A DNA stretch of 17,480 nt from Verrucomicrobiota bacterium (GTDB lineage: Bacteria > Verrucomicrobiota > Verrucomicrobiia > Limisphaerales > AV2): positions 1-17,480 of the forward strand of contig QHOP01000416.1 in NCBI GenBank assembly GCA_003219345.1, in the 5' to 3' direction. The notes below the pieces were generated by a model. The model had not been told where the DNA came from, ran no database searches, and saw only the letters and a program-made list of their open reading frames with translations. Shown here piece after piece: positions 1 through 7,184 of the stretch; position 1 is the first letter of the stretch, and the number at the start of each line of letters is the position of its first letter. The translations under genes and the position numbers were made by a program.

Positions 1-2
1 TC

Positions 3-404
3 ATTTCAAACCATCCGATGTTCAACGGCGCCGTTATCGGGCGCGCCGCAGACATCGATTTCCGGTTGTTCGGCGCTTCGGTTGAAAAGCTTGACGGCGG
101 CGTCGTCCTCTCGATCGGGTCGGCGATCATGGGCCCGCAAGTGTTCGAGAAAAGTTTGAGCTGTGTGAACAATCTGCGGCTGCAAACGGGCCGCCCGATT
201 GTTAGCGGCCACACGATTTACGTCGTCGATTTACAGGATGGCGGCAACTGGGACTGGACCAAAGGCGAGCCGCCCAAGGACAATCCGGCCTACTACCTCC
301 GCTTCTGCAAAAGTTACTCGCGCATGGGCGGCACGATGCGCTACGTCCAGTGCGACAACGTGCTGTTTCTGCGCCAGCTGTTTCACGCGCTACAAAAGAT
401 TTAG
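3..404 (+). CDS. Conserved protein of unknown function, C-terminal part (cut by left edge)
   Basis: The reading frame is open from the first base to the TAG at 402-404. The first ATG at 18-20 is preceded in frame by I-S-N-H-P, so this is the last ~133 codons of a longer protein. Visible motifs are FNGAVIGRAADIDFRLFG, then GSAIMGPQVFEKSL, and a distal stretch containing GGNWDW and RMGGTMRYVQCDN. From memory, the HP..GAxIG..xxDFR / GSAxxxPxVFxKxL pattern belongs to a conserved bacterial family of unknown function; I could not check this. The end lacks a membrane segment and looks like a soluble alpha/beta domain. The PfkB sugar kinase starts only 12 nt downstream, so the two are probably co-transcribed, which suggests a role in phosphosugar metabolism. 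No function is assigned. Confidence 0.75.
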   Translation: MSNHPMFNGAVIGRAADIDFRLFGASVEKLDGGVVLSIGSAIMGPQVFEKSLSCVNNLRLQTGRPIVSGHTIYVVDLQDGGNWDWTKGEPPKDNPAYYLRFCKSYSRMGGTMRYVQCDNVLFLRQLFHALQKI

Positions 405-416
405 GCCGCAAACCTC

Positions 417-1448
417 ATGGACCTGGCTCGATTTGAGAAGATCACCAACCGTTACGCTCACCTCCGCATCGTGATCGTCGGTGATTTCTGCCTCGACCGT
501 TATTTGGAAATCGACCCTGCTAAACGGGAAATCTCCATCGAAACCGGCCTGCCCGTGCACAACGTCGTCAAGGTCCGTTCACAGCCCGGAGGCGCCGGGA
601 CGATCCTGAACAATCTTTCGGCGTTGGACATCGGCGCAATTTTTCCTGTGGGCTTTTGCGGCGAGGATGGCGAGGGGTTTGAATTGCGCCGGACGCTGCA
701 ACATAAATCCGGCATCCAGCTCGATCATTTTGTCCAAACCGAACTGCGCCGTACGTTCACCTATTGCAAACCGCTGATGATGGAGCCCGACAAGCCGCCG
801 ATGGAACTGAACCGGCTCGACAGCAAGAACTGGATGCCCACTCCTGCGCTCGTCCAAGGCCGGCTCATGGACTCAGTCCGGACGCTGGCGCGGGAAATCG
901 ATGCGATGGTTGTGTTGGACCAAGTGGACGTTCCCGAAACCGGCGTCGTAACCAAAGAAGTTCTCGAAACCATCAACTCGATCATCAAACCACTGCCCAA
1001 CCTCATGATCCTGGCCGATAGCCGACGTGGACTGCGCGGTTATCCGCCTGTGACGTTCAAAATGAACGCCGCTGAGTTGTCCACGCTAACCGGGACGGGG
1101 CAAAAGAATCCTGACCTCGAAGATATCAAAACAATCGCAGCAACGCTCGCACGCAAGCAAGGCCGCTGCGTCTTTGTCACCTTGTCCGAACGCGGCATCC
1201 TCGGCGCGTCGCCCGATGGCGAACTGGAACACGTCCCTGCCCTGCCCGTCCGCGGCCCGATCGACATCGTCGGCGCCGGCGACGCGGTAACAGCCAACCT
1301 CGCAGCGGCGTTAGCAGCAGGCGCAACCATATCGGAAGCAATGGAGATTGCGATGGCCGCGGCCTCCGTCGTGATCCATCAACTCGGAACGACCGGAACG
1401 GCATCGCTCAGTCAGATTCGTTCGCTGCTGGCAGCCGCGCCCTCCTGA
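417..1448 (+). CDS. PfkB-family carbohydrate kinase, RfaE/HldE kinase-domain-like
   Basis: 343 residues, the usual length of a ribokinase-fold sugar kinase. Near the N-terminus VIVGDFCLDRY is the first beta strand with the substrate aspartate. PGGAGTILNNLSAL (about 57-70) is the PfkB N-terminal signature with its sugar-binding glycines. D283-I-V-G-A-G-D289 is the C-terminal signature, with anion-hole glycines and D289 as predicted catalytic base. The GDxxLDRY and PGGAGxxxxNLxxL pattern is closest, by eye, to the heptose-7-phosphate kinase (RfaE/HldE N-domain) branch. The cytidylyltransferase half of HldE is absent. It presumably phosphorylates a sugar or sugar phosphate with ATP in the cytoplasm; the substrate is not determined. 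It follows the unknown gene by 12 nt. Its last 37 nt overlap the 3' end of the convergent MscS gene. No clear Shine-Dalgarno precedes the ATG. Confidence 0.9.
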   Translation: MDLARFEKITNRYAHLRIVIVGDFCLDRYLEIDPAKREISIETGLPVHNVVKVRSQPGGAGTILNNLSALDIGAIFPVGFCGEDGEGFELRRTLQHKSGIQLDHFVQTELRRTFTYCKPLMMEPDKPPMELNRLDSKNWMPTPALVQGRLMDSVRTLAREIDAMVVLDQVDVPETGVVTKEVLETINSIIKPLPNLMILADSRRGLRGYPPVTFKMNAAELSTLTGTGQKNPDLEDIKTIAATLARKQGRCVFVTLSERGILGASPDGELEHVPALPVRGPIDIVGAGDAVTANLAAALAAGATISEAMEIAMAAASVVIHQLGTTGTASLSQIRSLLAAAPS

Positions 1449-2350
1449 CCGTGGAGCATCCGCACTTCGCGCTGCGGGAAAGGAATCGAGATGTGGCGCT
1501 CGCGGAACCGCTCGACAATCGCCTGATACAGCTCGGCCCTGGCCGGACCGTAATCGGCGACGGTGGTCCACGGCCTGATCGCGATGTTGATCGAGGAATC
1601 GGCCAGCATCGTCACTCCGACTCCCGCCGCCGGGTCTTTCATCACACGCGAATTTTGCCCGAGAACGTCCCGGACGATGGCGATCGTCTCCGAGAGGTCG
1701 GAGTCGTACGCCACGCCCACCGTCAAGTCGAGCTGCCGGATATGGCCGTAGTTTTGCAGGATTTCTCCGACAATCCTGCGGTTGGGAATAACAACGCGCG
1801 ATCGATCCCCGTGAATCAAGATGGTGGAAAACAGTTCGATCATTTCCACTTGTCCCTGCACGCCGAGCATCTCGACGTACTCGCCGACGCGAAACGGCTT
1901 CGTGAAAATGATCGTCAGTCCGGCGACAAGATTGCTGAGCACCCCTTGCATCGCGAGACCGACGCCCACGCCTGCCACGCCAACTCCCGCGACCAGCGCG
2001 GTCACGTCCACTCCGGCCGTGCCAAGCGCGATGACCAGCGCGAGCACAATGACGAGCAGCCGGGTGACTCGAACCATCAGCAATCGCACTGGCGGTTCGA
2101 TCGGTTTTTGATCCAGCCATCGCGCGAGGAACCTGCCGAGCAGACGGCTCGCGTAAAAACCTGCCACCAGGACAATCACGGCCCCAGCCAATGCCGGCCC
2201 GTGCGTGTCAATGTAATGGCTGATTTTTTCCTTCCACCAGTCCAAAGACTTCGTTCCTTTATCAACGACCGCAGTGCTCGTCTGCTCCGCCGCGACGGCT
2301 TGAAATGCCGCGAGAACTGAACCCCAAGAAATGAATGTCCGGTATGCCAT
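1412..2350 (-). CDS. MscS-family small-conductance mechanosensitive ion channel
   Basis: 312 residues from the ATG at 2350; a GTG six codons upstream (2368) is an alternative. E. coli MscS is 286 aa. The N-terminus (MAYRTFISWGSVLAAFQAVAAEQ) looks like a signal peptide or extra membrane segment. Transmembrane helices follow at ALAGAVIVLVAGFYAS and LLVIVLALVIALG. The pore helix is the glycine/alanine-rich VAGVGVAGVGVGLAMQG followed by LSNLVAGLTIIFTKPFRVGEYV, which is the MscS hallmark. The remainder is the cytoplasmic beta domain (VVIPNRRIVGEILQNY) and the C-terminal alpha/beta domain. It acts in the inner membrane as a tension-gated valve against hypo-osmotic shock. It is divergent from the ApbE gene (about 90 nt apart) and convergent with the kinase, sharing 37 bp at the 3' ends. 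Confidence 0.93.
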   Translation of the reverse strand: MAYRTFISWGSVLAAFQAVAAEQTSTAVVDKGTKSLDWWKEKISHYIDTHGPALAGAVIVLVAGFYASRLLGRFLARWLDQKPIEPPVRLLMVRVTRLLVIVLALVIALGTAGVDVTALVAGVGVAGVGVGLAMQGVLSNLVAGLTIIFTKPFRVGEYVEMLGVQGQVEMIELFSTILIHGDRSRVVIPNRRIVGEILQNYGHIRQLDLTVGVAYDSDLSETIAIVRDVLGQNSRVMKDPAAGVGVTMLADSSINIAIRPWTTVADYGPARAELYQAIVERFRERHISIPFPQREVRMLHGQEGAAASSERI

Positions 2351-2440
2351 GACCGCGAGAATAATCACTCTGCCAACGGCGGCAAATCGGAAATAGCGCC
2401 GCGGATTGAAATCGCAGAAACGTTCGGCTTACGATGCGCC

Positions 2441-3496
2441 ATGCGACAACCGAAAGTCGTTCACGCGGCGGTTGGCCAATTGGGTCGAAGTTTCGGCGCG
2501 CTGCTTTTGTTTTTGGCCGCCTCGTGCGCGGCTCCACACTCATCTGGACCGAATCGGTTCGAGTTCACCGAGCCGCAAATGGGCGTGCCATTCCGCATCG
2601 TCCTGTACGCGCCGGACAAACCGACTGCTGACCAGGCAGCGCGCGCGGCGTTCGGCCGCATCACGCAGCTCAACGACATCCTCAGCGACTACGACACGGA
2701 CAGCGAACTCAGCCGGCTTTCACAAACCGCCGGCTCCGGACGGGCCGTCCAGGCCAGCGCAGACCTCTGGTTCGTTTTGAAACGCTCGCAAGAGCTGGCG
2801 CAGCGCACGGACGGAGCATTCGACGTGACGGTGGGGCCGGTCGTCAGCCTGTGGCGCAAGGCGCGGCGTGAAAAGAGATTGCCTGCCCCGGCCAAACTCG
2901 CGGAAGCGTTGAAAGCCGTCGGCTATCGGAACCTGGTGCTTGACCCGCAATGCCATGCCGCGCGACTGCTCGTGCCTTACATGCGATTGGATTTGGGCGC
3001 CATCGCCAAAGGCTATGCCGTGGACGCAGCGTTGAAAGTTTTGCGCGCGCGCGGCGTCACACGCGCGTTGGTTTCGGGCGGCGGTGACATGGTCGCCGGC
3101 GACCCGCCACCCGGCAAGAGAGGTTGGCGCATCGAGGTGGCGCCGCTCGACGTGACGAACGCTCCTCCGGCGCGATTTGTTTTGCTCGCGAACGCCGGCC
3201 TGGCTACGTCAGGCGATCTCTTTCAACACCTGGAAATTGACGGCAAACGTTATTCGCACATCGTCGATCCACACACCGGCATCGGTCTGACCGATCACAG
3301 CCTGGTCACGGTCATCGCGCCCGATGGAATCACGGCGGATGGTTTGTCCACGGCCATCAGCGTGCTCGGACCGGAGGCTGGAGCAAGGCTGGTCGAAAAA
3401 ACGAGAGGCGCGGCGGTCCACATGGTGCGGATGCCGGGCGACAGAATCGAGATGGCCGAATCGAGTCGTTTCAAACGATTTTACGAAGCGCCGTAA
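2441..3496 (+). CDS. apbE: FAD:protein FMN transferase (ApbE-like), predicted lipoprotein
   Basis: 351 residues, typical ApbE length. The N-terminus has a basic region, a hydrophobic run and FLAASC with C29 as probable lipobox cysteine, so it should be a membrane-anchored periplasmic protein. Family motifs in order: MGVPFRIVLYA; LNDILSDYDTDSELSRLS; GAFDVTVGPVVSLWR; LDLGAIAKGYAVD; LVSGGGDMVAG; YSHIVDPHTG; and DGITADGLSTAISVLG, which carries the acidic and Ser/Thr metal-binding residues. ApbE enzymes move FMN from FAD to a threonine of Rnf/Nqr-type or other flavoprotein targets, using Mg2+. No such target is seen nearby, so the partner must be elsewhere. The start is the first ATG giving a complete lipoprotein signal; no Shine-Dalgarno is evident. 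No terminator hairpin directly follows the stop. Confidence 0.93.
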   Translation: MRQPKVVHAAVGQLGRSFGALLLFLAASCAAPHSSGPNRFEFTEPQMGVPFRIVLYAPDKPTADQAARAAFGRITQLNDILSDYDTDSELSRLSQTAGSGRAVQASADLWFVLKRSQELAQRTDGAFDVTVGPVVSLWRKARREKRLPAPAKLAEALKAVGYRNLVLDPQCHAARLLVPYMRLDLGAIAKGYAVDAALKVLRARGVTRALVSGGGDMVAGDPPPGKRGWRIEVAPLDVTNAPPARFVLLANAGLATSGDLFQHLEIDGKRYSHIVDPHTGIGLTDHSLVTVIAPDGITADGLSTAISVLGPEAGARLVEKTRGAAVHMVRMPGDRIEMAESSRFKRFYEAP

Positions 3497-3850
3497 AACT
3501 CTTTGATGGTGGCCAGAGTCGCGCTGTGGCATGCCCTGCCGATCTGTCGCGAAGTCTGGAAAGCCTGCGCGATACCAGCGTTCAGGGGCAGCCTGAAGTT
3601 TCAGGATTGGCAGCGCCTCGGAACCATGGACCTTGGAAGGCGCGCAGGGCAGGCTTCCAGCCTGCCGTTTCGGGCGGCATCCTGCCGCCCAAGCGTTCTG
3701 CAGGCAAGGATGCCCGCAGAACCGGCAGCCAGGATGGCTGCCCTACGACCGCGACCCACGTTTCGGATACCTCACGGCATTGTCGAAGTCCTGGAGTTGC
3801 CCGGCAGGGCCGCGGGTTTCGCCAGACGAGTATAAGGACTCAACGCCTGG
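3497..3850. other. Intergenic region of palindromic repeats, no gene
   Basis: Short open frames here on the plus strand merely read through hairpins and show no protein family features. Besides the four-hairpin block at 3648-3742, there is a small palindrome at 3592-3605 (arms CCTGAA / TTCAGG, 2-nt loop). The segment 3770-3850 has no structure I can name. The gap separates the end of apbE from the converging oxidoreductase gene. Confidence 0.6.
3648..3742. repeat. Four consecutive GC-rich hairpins (palindromic repeat cluster)
   Basis: Hairpin 1: 3648-3655 pairs with 3659-3666 (GGCAGGCT/AGCCTGCC, loop TCC). Hairpin 2: 3672-3679 with 3683-3690 (GGGCGGCA/TGCCGCCC, loop TCC). Hairpin 3: 3695-3706 with 3711-3722 (12-bp arms, one A-C mismatch, loop AGGA). 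Hairpin 4: 3724-3731 with 3735-3742 (GGCAGCCA/TGGCTGCC, loop GGA). The first two have TCC loops; hairpin 4 has the complementary GGA and hairpin 3 the related AGGA. This suggests two units in one orientation followed by two inverted ones. There is no U-tract, so it is not a simple intrinsic terminator. Confidence 0.85.
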
Positions 3851-3887
3851 AAAAGAAAAGACCCGCACCTGGTTCGGGCTGCGGGTC
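3851..3887 (-). terminator. Intrinsic terminator of the Gfo/Idh/MocA gene
   Basis: Read on the minus strand, a stem of 8 perfect pairs (GACCCGCA / TGCGGGTC, 3860-3867 with 3880-3887) with a 12-nt loop is followed at once by CTTTTCTTTT (3860-3851). It lies 27 nt beyond the oxidoreductase stop codon. The T-rich tract is on the minus-strand side only, so it is directional. Confidence 0.75.
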
Positions 3888-3913
3888 AGCAGGATAAGGT
3901 CGGCAAAGACCGA

Positions 3914-5272
3914 TCAGATTACGACCGTTTTTCCCGGCACGGCGTGGTCATACCACCCGTCCGGCCGCGGTTTAACCGGCGGTTCGGCGTCCCAGGCGAA
4001 GTGTCGGGGCATCACGCTGATTTTGGAGTTAATCGCGTCCTCCCATTCGATCATTTTGCCGGAGTAAGTCGCCATCCGACCGAAGATCGCCGTCATCGTG
4101 CTGTGCGCGCCGTATTCGGCCTCGTTGTAGGGCTTGTTGTTGCGGATTGCCTCGAACAAATCGTCGTGCTCCTGCTGATAGGGATCTTTTCCTTTACCCT
4201 TGAATTTCCAGGTGCTTTCGCCTTTGACATCGCGCATGGTGTGTTCACCTCTGCCGCCGCCCACGTGGCAGGAGCCCTTCGTGCCCACCACATGCTCGGA
4301 AACATCACTCCAGCATCCATTGATGTGGCGGCAATAACTGAAGCAGCGGGAACCATCCGCGTATTCAAACTCGACCGCGTGATGGTCGAAGATTTCCCCG
4401 TAATCCGGCCCTTTGCGGACCTCGACGCCGCCCATGCCCTGAGCGCGAACCGGATGGCCTTGTTTCACCCAGTTGATCACGTCGAGGTTGTGGATGTGTT
4501 GTTCGACGATGTGGTCGCCGCAGAGCCAGACGAAGTAATACCAGTTGCGCATCTGATATTCCATCTCGGTCAGCTTCCGGCCCGCGTGCTTTTCCAGTTC
4601 CGCGCGCGGATGCACCCACGGCGTCGTGCCATTCCAGTAACAACGCATGGCGGTGATGTCGCCGATTTCACCGTCGTGGAGACGCTTCAGCGTTTCAATG
4701 TAACCGAGCTGGTGATGGCGCTGGAGGCCAACGCCCACTTTCAAGTTCTTCTTCTTCGCTTCTTCAGCCGCGGCCAGCACACGCCTCACTCCGGGTGCAT
4801 CGGTCGCGACCGGCTTTTCCATGAAAATGTGCTTCCCCTGCTTAACCGCCTCTTCGAAATGGATCGGGCGAAAGCCCGGCGGTGTCGCCAGAACCACCAC
4901 GTCCGCGAGCGCGATCGCGTGTTTGTATGCGTCAAAGCCGACAAATTTGTGATCGTCGCTGATCTCAACCTTGTCCTGGTGGTTTTTCTTCAATTCGTTG
5001 AAGCTGCCGTCCAGACGGTCTTTGAAGGCATCGGCCATTGCAATCAGTTTGACGCTGCCTGCCGTGCTCAGGGCCTGATCCGCCGCGCCTGAACCGCGGC
5101 CGCCGCAGCCGATAAGCGCGATTCTCAGCGTGTCGCTCCCGGCCGCGTGCGCGCCGCGCTCGACGGACAAGCTGCCCAGCAAAGCGCCACCCGCAACGGC
5201 GGTCGAAGTTTTCTTGAGAAAATCCCGGCGGGTGCTCGGTGCCGGCGAATTGGGATTGTTCGGTTCGTTCAT
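3914..5272 (-). CDS. Gfo/Idh/MocA family oxidoreductase with Tat signal peptide
   Basis: 452 residues from the ATG at 5272. A longer frame begins with TTG at 5311, but the ATG places the twin-arginine motif (R15-R16-D-F-L-K-K, then a hydrophobic stretch to about residue 44) at a normal distance, so I prefer it. After the Tat signal comes the NAD(P)-binding Rossmann motif G55-C-G57-G-R-G60. EKP at 152-154 is the conserved family motif holding the catalytic-region lysine. The C-terminal alpha/beta domain contains GDHIVEQHIHNLDVINW, with conserved histidines. It is probably a periplasmic or cofactor-carrying exported dehydrogenase acting on a sugar or cyclitol; the substrate cannot be read from sequence. 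It stands alone with its own terminator and is transcribed in the same direction as the cytochrome-SUMF1 gene, 442 nt away. Confidence 0.92.
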   Translation of the reverse strand: MNEPNNPNSPAPSTRRDFLKKTSTAVAGGALLGSLSVERGAHAAGSDTLRIALIGCGGRGSGAADQALSTAGSVKLIAMADAFKDRLDGSFNELKKNHQDKVEISDDHKFVGFDAYKHAIALADVVVLATPPGFRPIHFEEAVKQGKHIFMEKPVATDAPGVRRVLAAAEEAKKKNLKVGVGLQRHHQLGYIETLKRLHDGEIGDITAMRCYWNGTTPWVHPRAELEKHAGRKLTEMEYQMRNWYYFVWLCGDHIVEQHIHNLDVINWVKQGHPVRAQGMGGVEVRKGPDYGEIFDHHAVEFEYADGSRCFSYCRHINGCWSDVSEHVVGTKGSCHVGGGRGEHTMRDVKGESTWKFKGKGKDPYQQEHDDLFEAIRNNKPYNEAEYGAHSTMTAIFGRMATYSGKMIEWEDAINSKISVMPRHFAWDAEPPVKPRPDGWYDHAVPGKTVVI

Positions 5273-5405
5273 AGCAAGTTCACTTGATTCGGTTGATCGT
5301 TTCGATGCCAAACTCTTCGCGGCCGTTCATACACCGCAAATGGATTGAGACGAAGGAAAATTACCCTTTTCCCACGCGGCTTGTCCAATACTTCCGCGAG
5401 CCGTA

Positions 5406-5438
5406 GCCACCGAGGTAACGAGGTGGATTATCAGCTCC
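5406..5438. repeat. CCACC/GGTGG hairpin repeat, copy 1
   Basis: CCACC (5407-5411) and GGTGG (5422-5426) can pair around a 10-nt loop. About 33 nt are shared with the copy at 5647-5680 with only a few differences, including the trailing GGATTATC. A third relative at 12825-12847 has both arms changed in concert. Confidence 0.75.
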
Positions 5439-5532
5439 CCAGGCGTCCTCCACTTCCTTCCTCCGTCGCCCCGGCGACTGAGTTGCTTGGCACTAACACC
5501 CTATCGAGTCCGGTCTGCAAAATTGCCCAAGA

Positions 5533-5595
5533 CCCCTCACCCTGTCCCTCTCCCCATCCGATGGGGAGAGGGTGGCCTTCAGGCCGGGTGAGGGG
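5533..5595. repeat. Three-way-junction palindromic element, intergenic copy
   Basis: The outer stem is 10 perfect pairs (CCCCTCACCC 5533-5542 with GGGTGAGGGG 5586-5595). Inside are a 12-bp perfect hairpin (CCCTCTCCCCAT 5546-5557 with 5561-5572, loop CCG) and a 5-bp hairpin (GGCCT 5574-5578 with AGGCC 5581-5585). Its reverse complement aligns along its length with 13432-13491. Confidence 0.85.
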
Positions 5596-5646
5596 AATAC
5601 GTGCGTCACATCACTTGGTGGTAGTGTCGAGGTGCGCCTGCCACCT

Positions 5647-5680
5647 GCCACCGAGGCAATGAGGTGGATTATCCGCGTCC
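5647..5680. repeat. CCACC/GGTGG hairpin repeat, copy 2
   Basis: Same unit as 5406-5438, differing at T/C and C/T in the loop and near the 3' end. The arms CCACC and GGTGG are preserved. It lies immediately downstream (minus-strand sense) of the cytochrome-SUMF1 gene. Confidence 0.75.
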
Positions 5681-5714
5681 ACGTATTGTCCACCTGGTGA
5701 GTCTCGCTTCAAGG

Positions 5715-7118
5715 CTAGTCCTTCTCCACGCCGCTGTTCCAGTATTTGGCCATCTCCTCCGCCGGAGGCACCTTCAACGGCCGAACCATGCGGAAGCCGA
5801 GAAATTGCGCGTCGGTATGATACCAGATGCTCTTGGGCAACTGCGGGTCTTGCATCTTCCACGATTTGTCGGACGCCCGCCGCGCAGCACTGCGAAGCTT
5901 CTCCAGCGGTTCATCCCACGAACCGCCCCGCACGGCGTGCGGATAAGGTTTCGTGGCCTTGACCCACGGATCGACAACAGCGCCGCTGGCGAACTGTTCG
6001 TAGTTCGGCGTGTACTGGTCGAGGCACCACTCGGCCACGTTGCCGTGCATGTCGTAAAGACCCCACGGATTCGGCTTCTTCCGTCCGATCTTCTGGTATT
6101 TGGCATCGCTGTTCTTCTCGAACCAGGCGTAGTCGCCGAGCTTCGAGGCATCGTCTCCAAACGAATACGCGGTGGTCGTGCCGGCGCGGCAGGCGTACTC
6201 CCACTCGGCCTCGGTCGGCAAACGATAGAACTGCCCCGTTTTCGCGCTGAGCCATTCGCAGTATTTGTTCGCCGCGTGCTGCGTCATGCTGATGGCCGGA
6301 TAACCGTCGCGCCCCATGCCGAAACTCATCTCTACATACGGTTTGGTCGGACGCGAGACCGCATCGGAGACCTTGTCCACATACGGATCGGTCTGGATTG
6401 TCTCTTTGAACTTGCGCTCTTCATCCGGATACATGAACAACTCAAATTCATTCCACGTCACTTCGCATTGGCCCATCCAGAAAGCGGAAATCTTCACCTT
6501 GTGCCGTGGACCTTCATCCGGCTTGCGGCCGGGCTCATGGTCCGGACTACCCATCAAAAACTCGCCGCTGTGAATCGGCACCATGCCATATTTCACCGGC
6601 GCGCCGGGGATGTCGTTCGTGTAGGCGGTCATCTGCGCTTCGCTCTTCACGTCGGGCCGCGACAGGATCAGTTTGTAAATGTTCGCCACGACCTCCGCTT
6701 CGTCGCCGGCCGGCGCGGCCTCCAGTTTGCGGGCGATCAGCGGCGGCATCCCTTCGGGCCACTCGGCGTCTTGCTCGATCCAGTGACGGAGCAGCTCCGT
6801 TTCGTCCTTTTTCAACGGATCGCCCTTGGGCGGCATGTGCTTGTCATCGTCCGCGGGCAAAATCGTACTGGTGTAAAGCGGGCTTTGGTCCGGTTTGCCG
6901 GGCACGAGCGCCGTGCCGTCGTCTCCGCCCTTCAACGCGCCGGCTCGCGTGTCCAGACGGAGGTTGCCTTTGGGTTTTTCCGGCCCGTGACAGCGGACGC
7001 AGTCGAATTCGAGGATCGGCTTGATCTGCTGTTCGAAATTGATTTTTTCGGCTGCCTGCAACGTTGCGACCACCTGAACCAGAAGAACCGACGCGGTCGA
7101 AATAAGATGTCGTTTCAT
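5715..7118 (-). CDS. Secreted planctomycete-type cytochrome c / SUMF1 (FGE-sulfatase fold) fusion protein
   Basis: 467 residues. A signal peptide (about 1-23) is followed by FEQQIKPIL and the haem-binding C40-V-R-C43-H44 with H-M95-P-P as likely axial methionine, which is the pattern of planctomycete cytochrome c (PSCyt1-type) domains. HWIEQDAEWP ends this domain near residue 120. From about residue 178 to 450 comes a SUMF1 domain: SGEFLMGSP, RLPTEAEWEYACRAG, WGLYDMHGNVAEWC, HAVRGGSW and GFRMVRP. The two cysteines used for formylglycine formation in true FGEs (RGGSxLC...C.R in the family) are missing here (RGGSWDEPLEKLRS). It is therefore unlikely to activate sulfatases and may bind or stabilise something else. 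It is a probable periplasmic haem protein. It diverges from the gene at 7185 with only 66 nt between starts. Confidence 0.9.
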   Translation of the reverse strand: MKRHLISTASVLLVQVVATLQAAEKINFEQQIKPILEFDCVRCHGPEKPKGNLRLDTRAGALKGGDDGTALVPGKPDQSPLYTSTILPADDDKHMPPKGDPLKKDETELLRHWIEQDAEWPEGMPPLIARKLEAAPAGDEAEVVANIYKLILSRPDVKSEAQMTAYTNDIPGAPVKYGMVPIHSGEFLMGSPDHEPGRKPDEGPRHKVKISAFWMGQCEVTWNEFELFMYPDEERKFKETIQTDPYVDKVSDAVSRPTKPYVEMSFGMGRDGYPAISMTQHAANKYCEWLSAKTGQFYRLPTEAEWEYACRAGTTTAYSFGDDASKLGDYAWFEKNSDAKYQKIGRKKPNPWGLYDMHGNVAEWCLDQYTPNYEQFASGAVVDPWVKATKPYPHAVRGGSWDEPLEKLRSAARRASDKSWKMQDPQLPKSIWYHTDAQFLGFRMVRPLKVPPAEEMAKYWNSGVEKD

Positions 7119-7184
7119 TCGTTACATGATGTGCGGACGCTACGGTTGACGTTGCCGGTTTTCTTGTCAATCTGTTGACGCACG

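Larger units (their letters stand above)
5273..5714. other. Intergenic region with three palindromic repeats, no gene
   Basis: This gap lies between two same-direction genes. It holds two copies of the CCACC-GGTGG repeat (5406-5438, 5647-5680), one three-way-junction element (5533-5595) and a small hairpin (5465-5470 with 5473-5478, GTCGCC/GGCGAC). Short frames crossing it have no family features. Promoter elements for the downstream minus-strand gene were not recognisable by eye. Confidence 0.6.

Noticed and set aside
3648..3742. CRISPR array or simple terminator
   Set aside because: The hairpins differ in stem sequence, are not regularly spaced by unique spacers, and no T-tract follows.
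3944..5092. 382-codon open frame on the plus strand
   Set aside because: Antisense to the Gfo/Idh/MocA gene, whose Tat signal, Rossmann motif and EKP motif are clear; the antisense product has none.
5664..7178. 504-codon open frame on the plus strand
   Set aside because: It lies opposite the cytochrome-SUMF1 gene, has no family motif and is rich in Arg/His/Val typical of an antisense shadow in GC-rich DNA.
7141..7180. TTGACA-like sequences between the divergent genes at 7118 and 7185
   Set aside because: TTGACA on the minus strand (7165-7170) and TTGACG on the plus strand have no acceptable -10 box at 16-18 nt, so I did not annotate a promoter.
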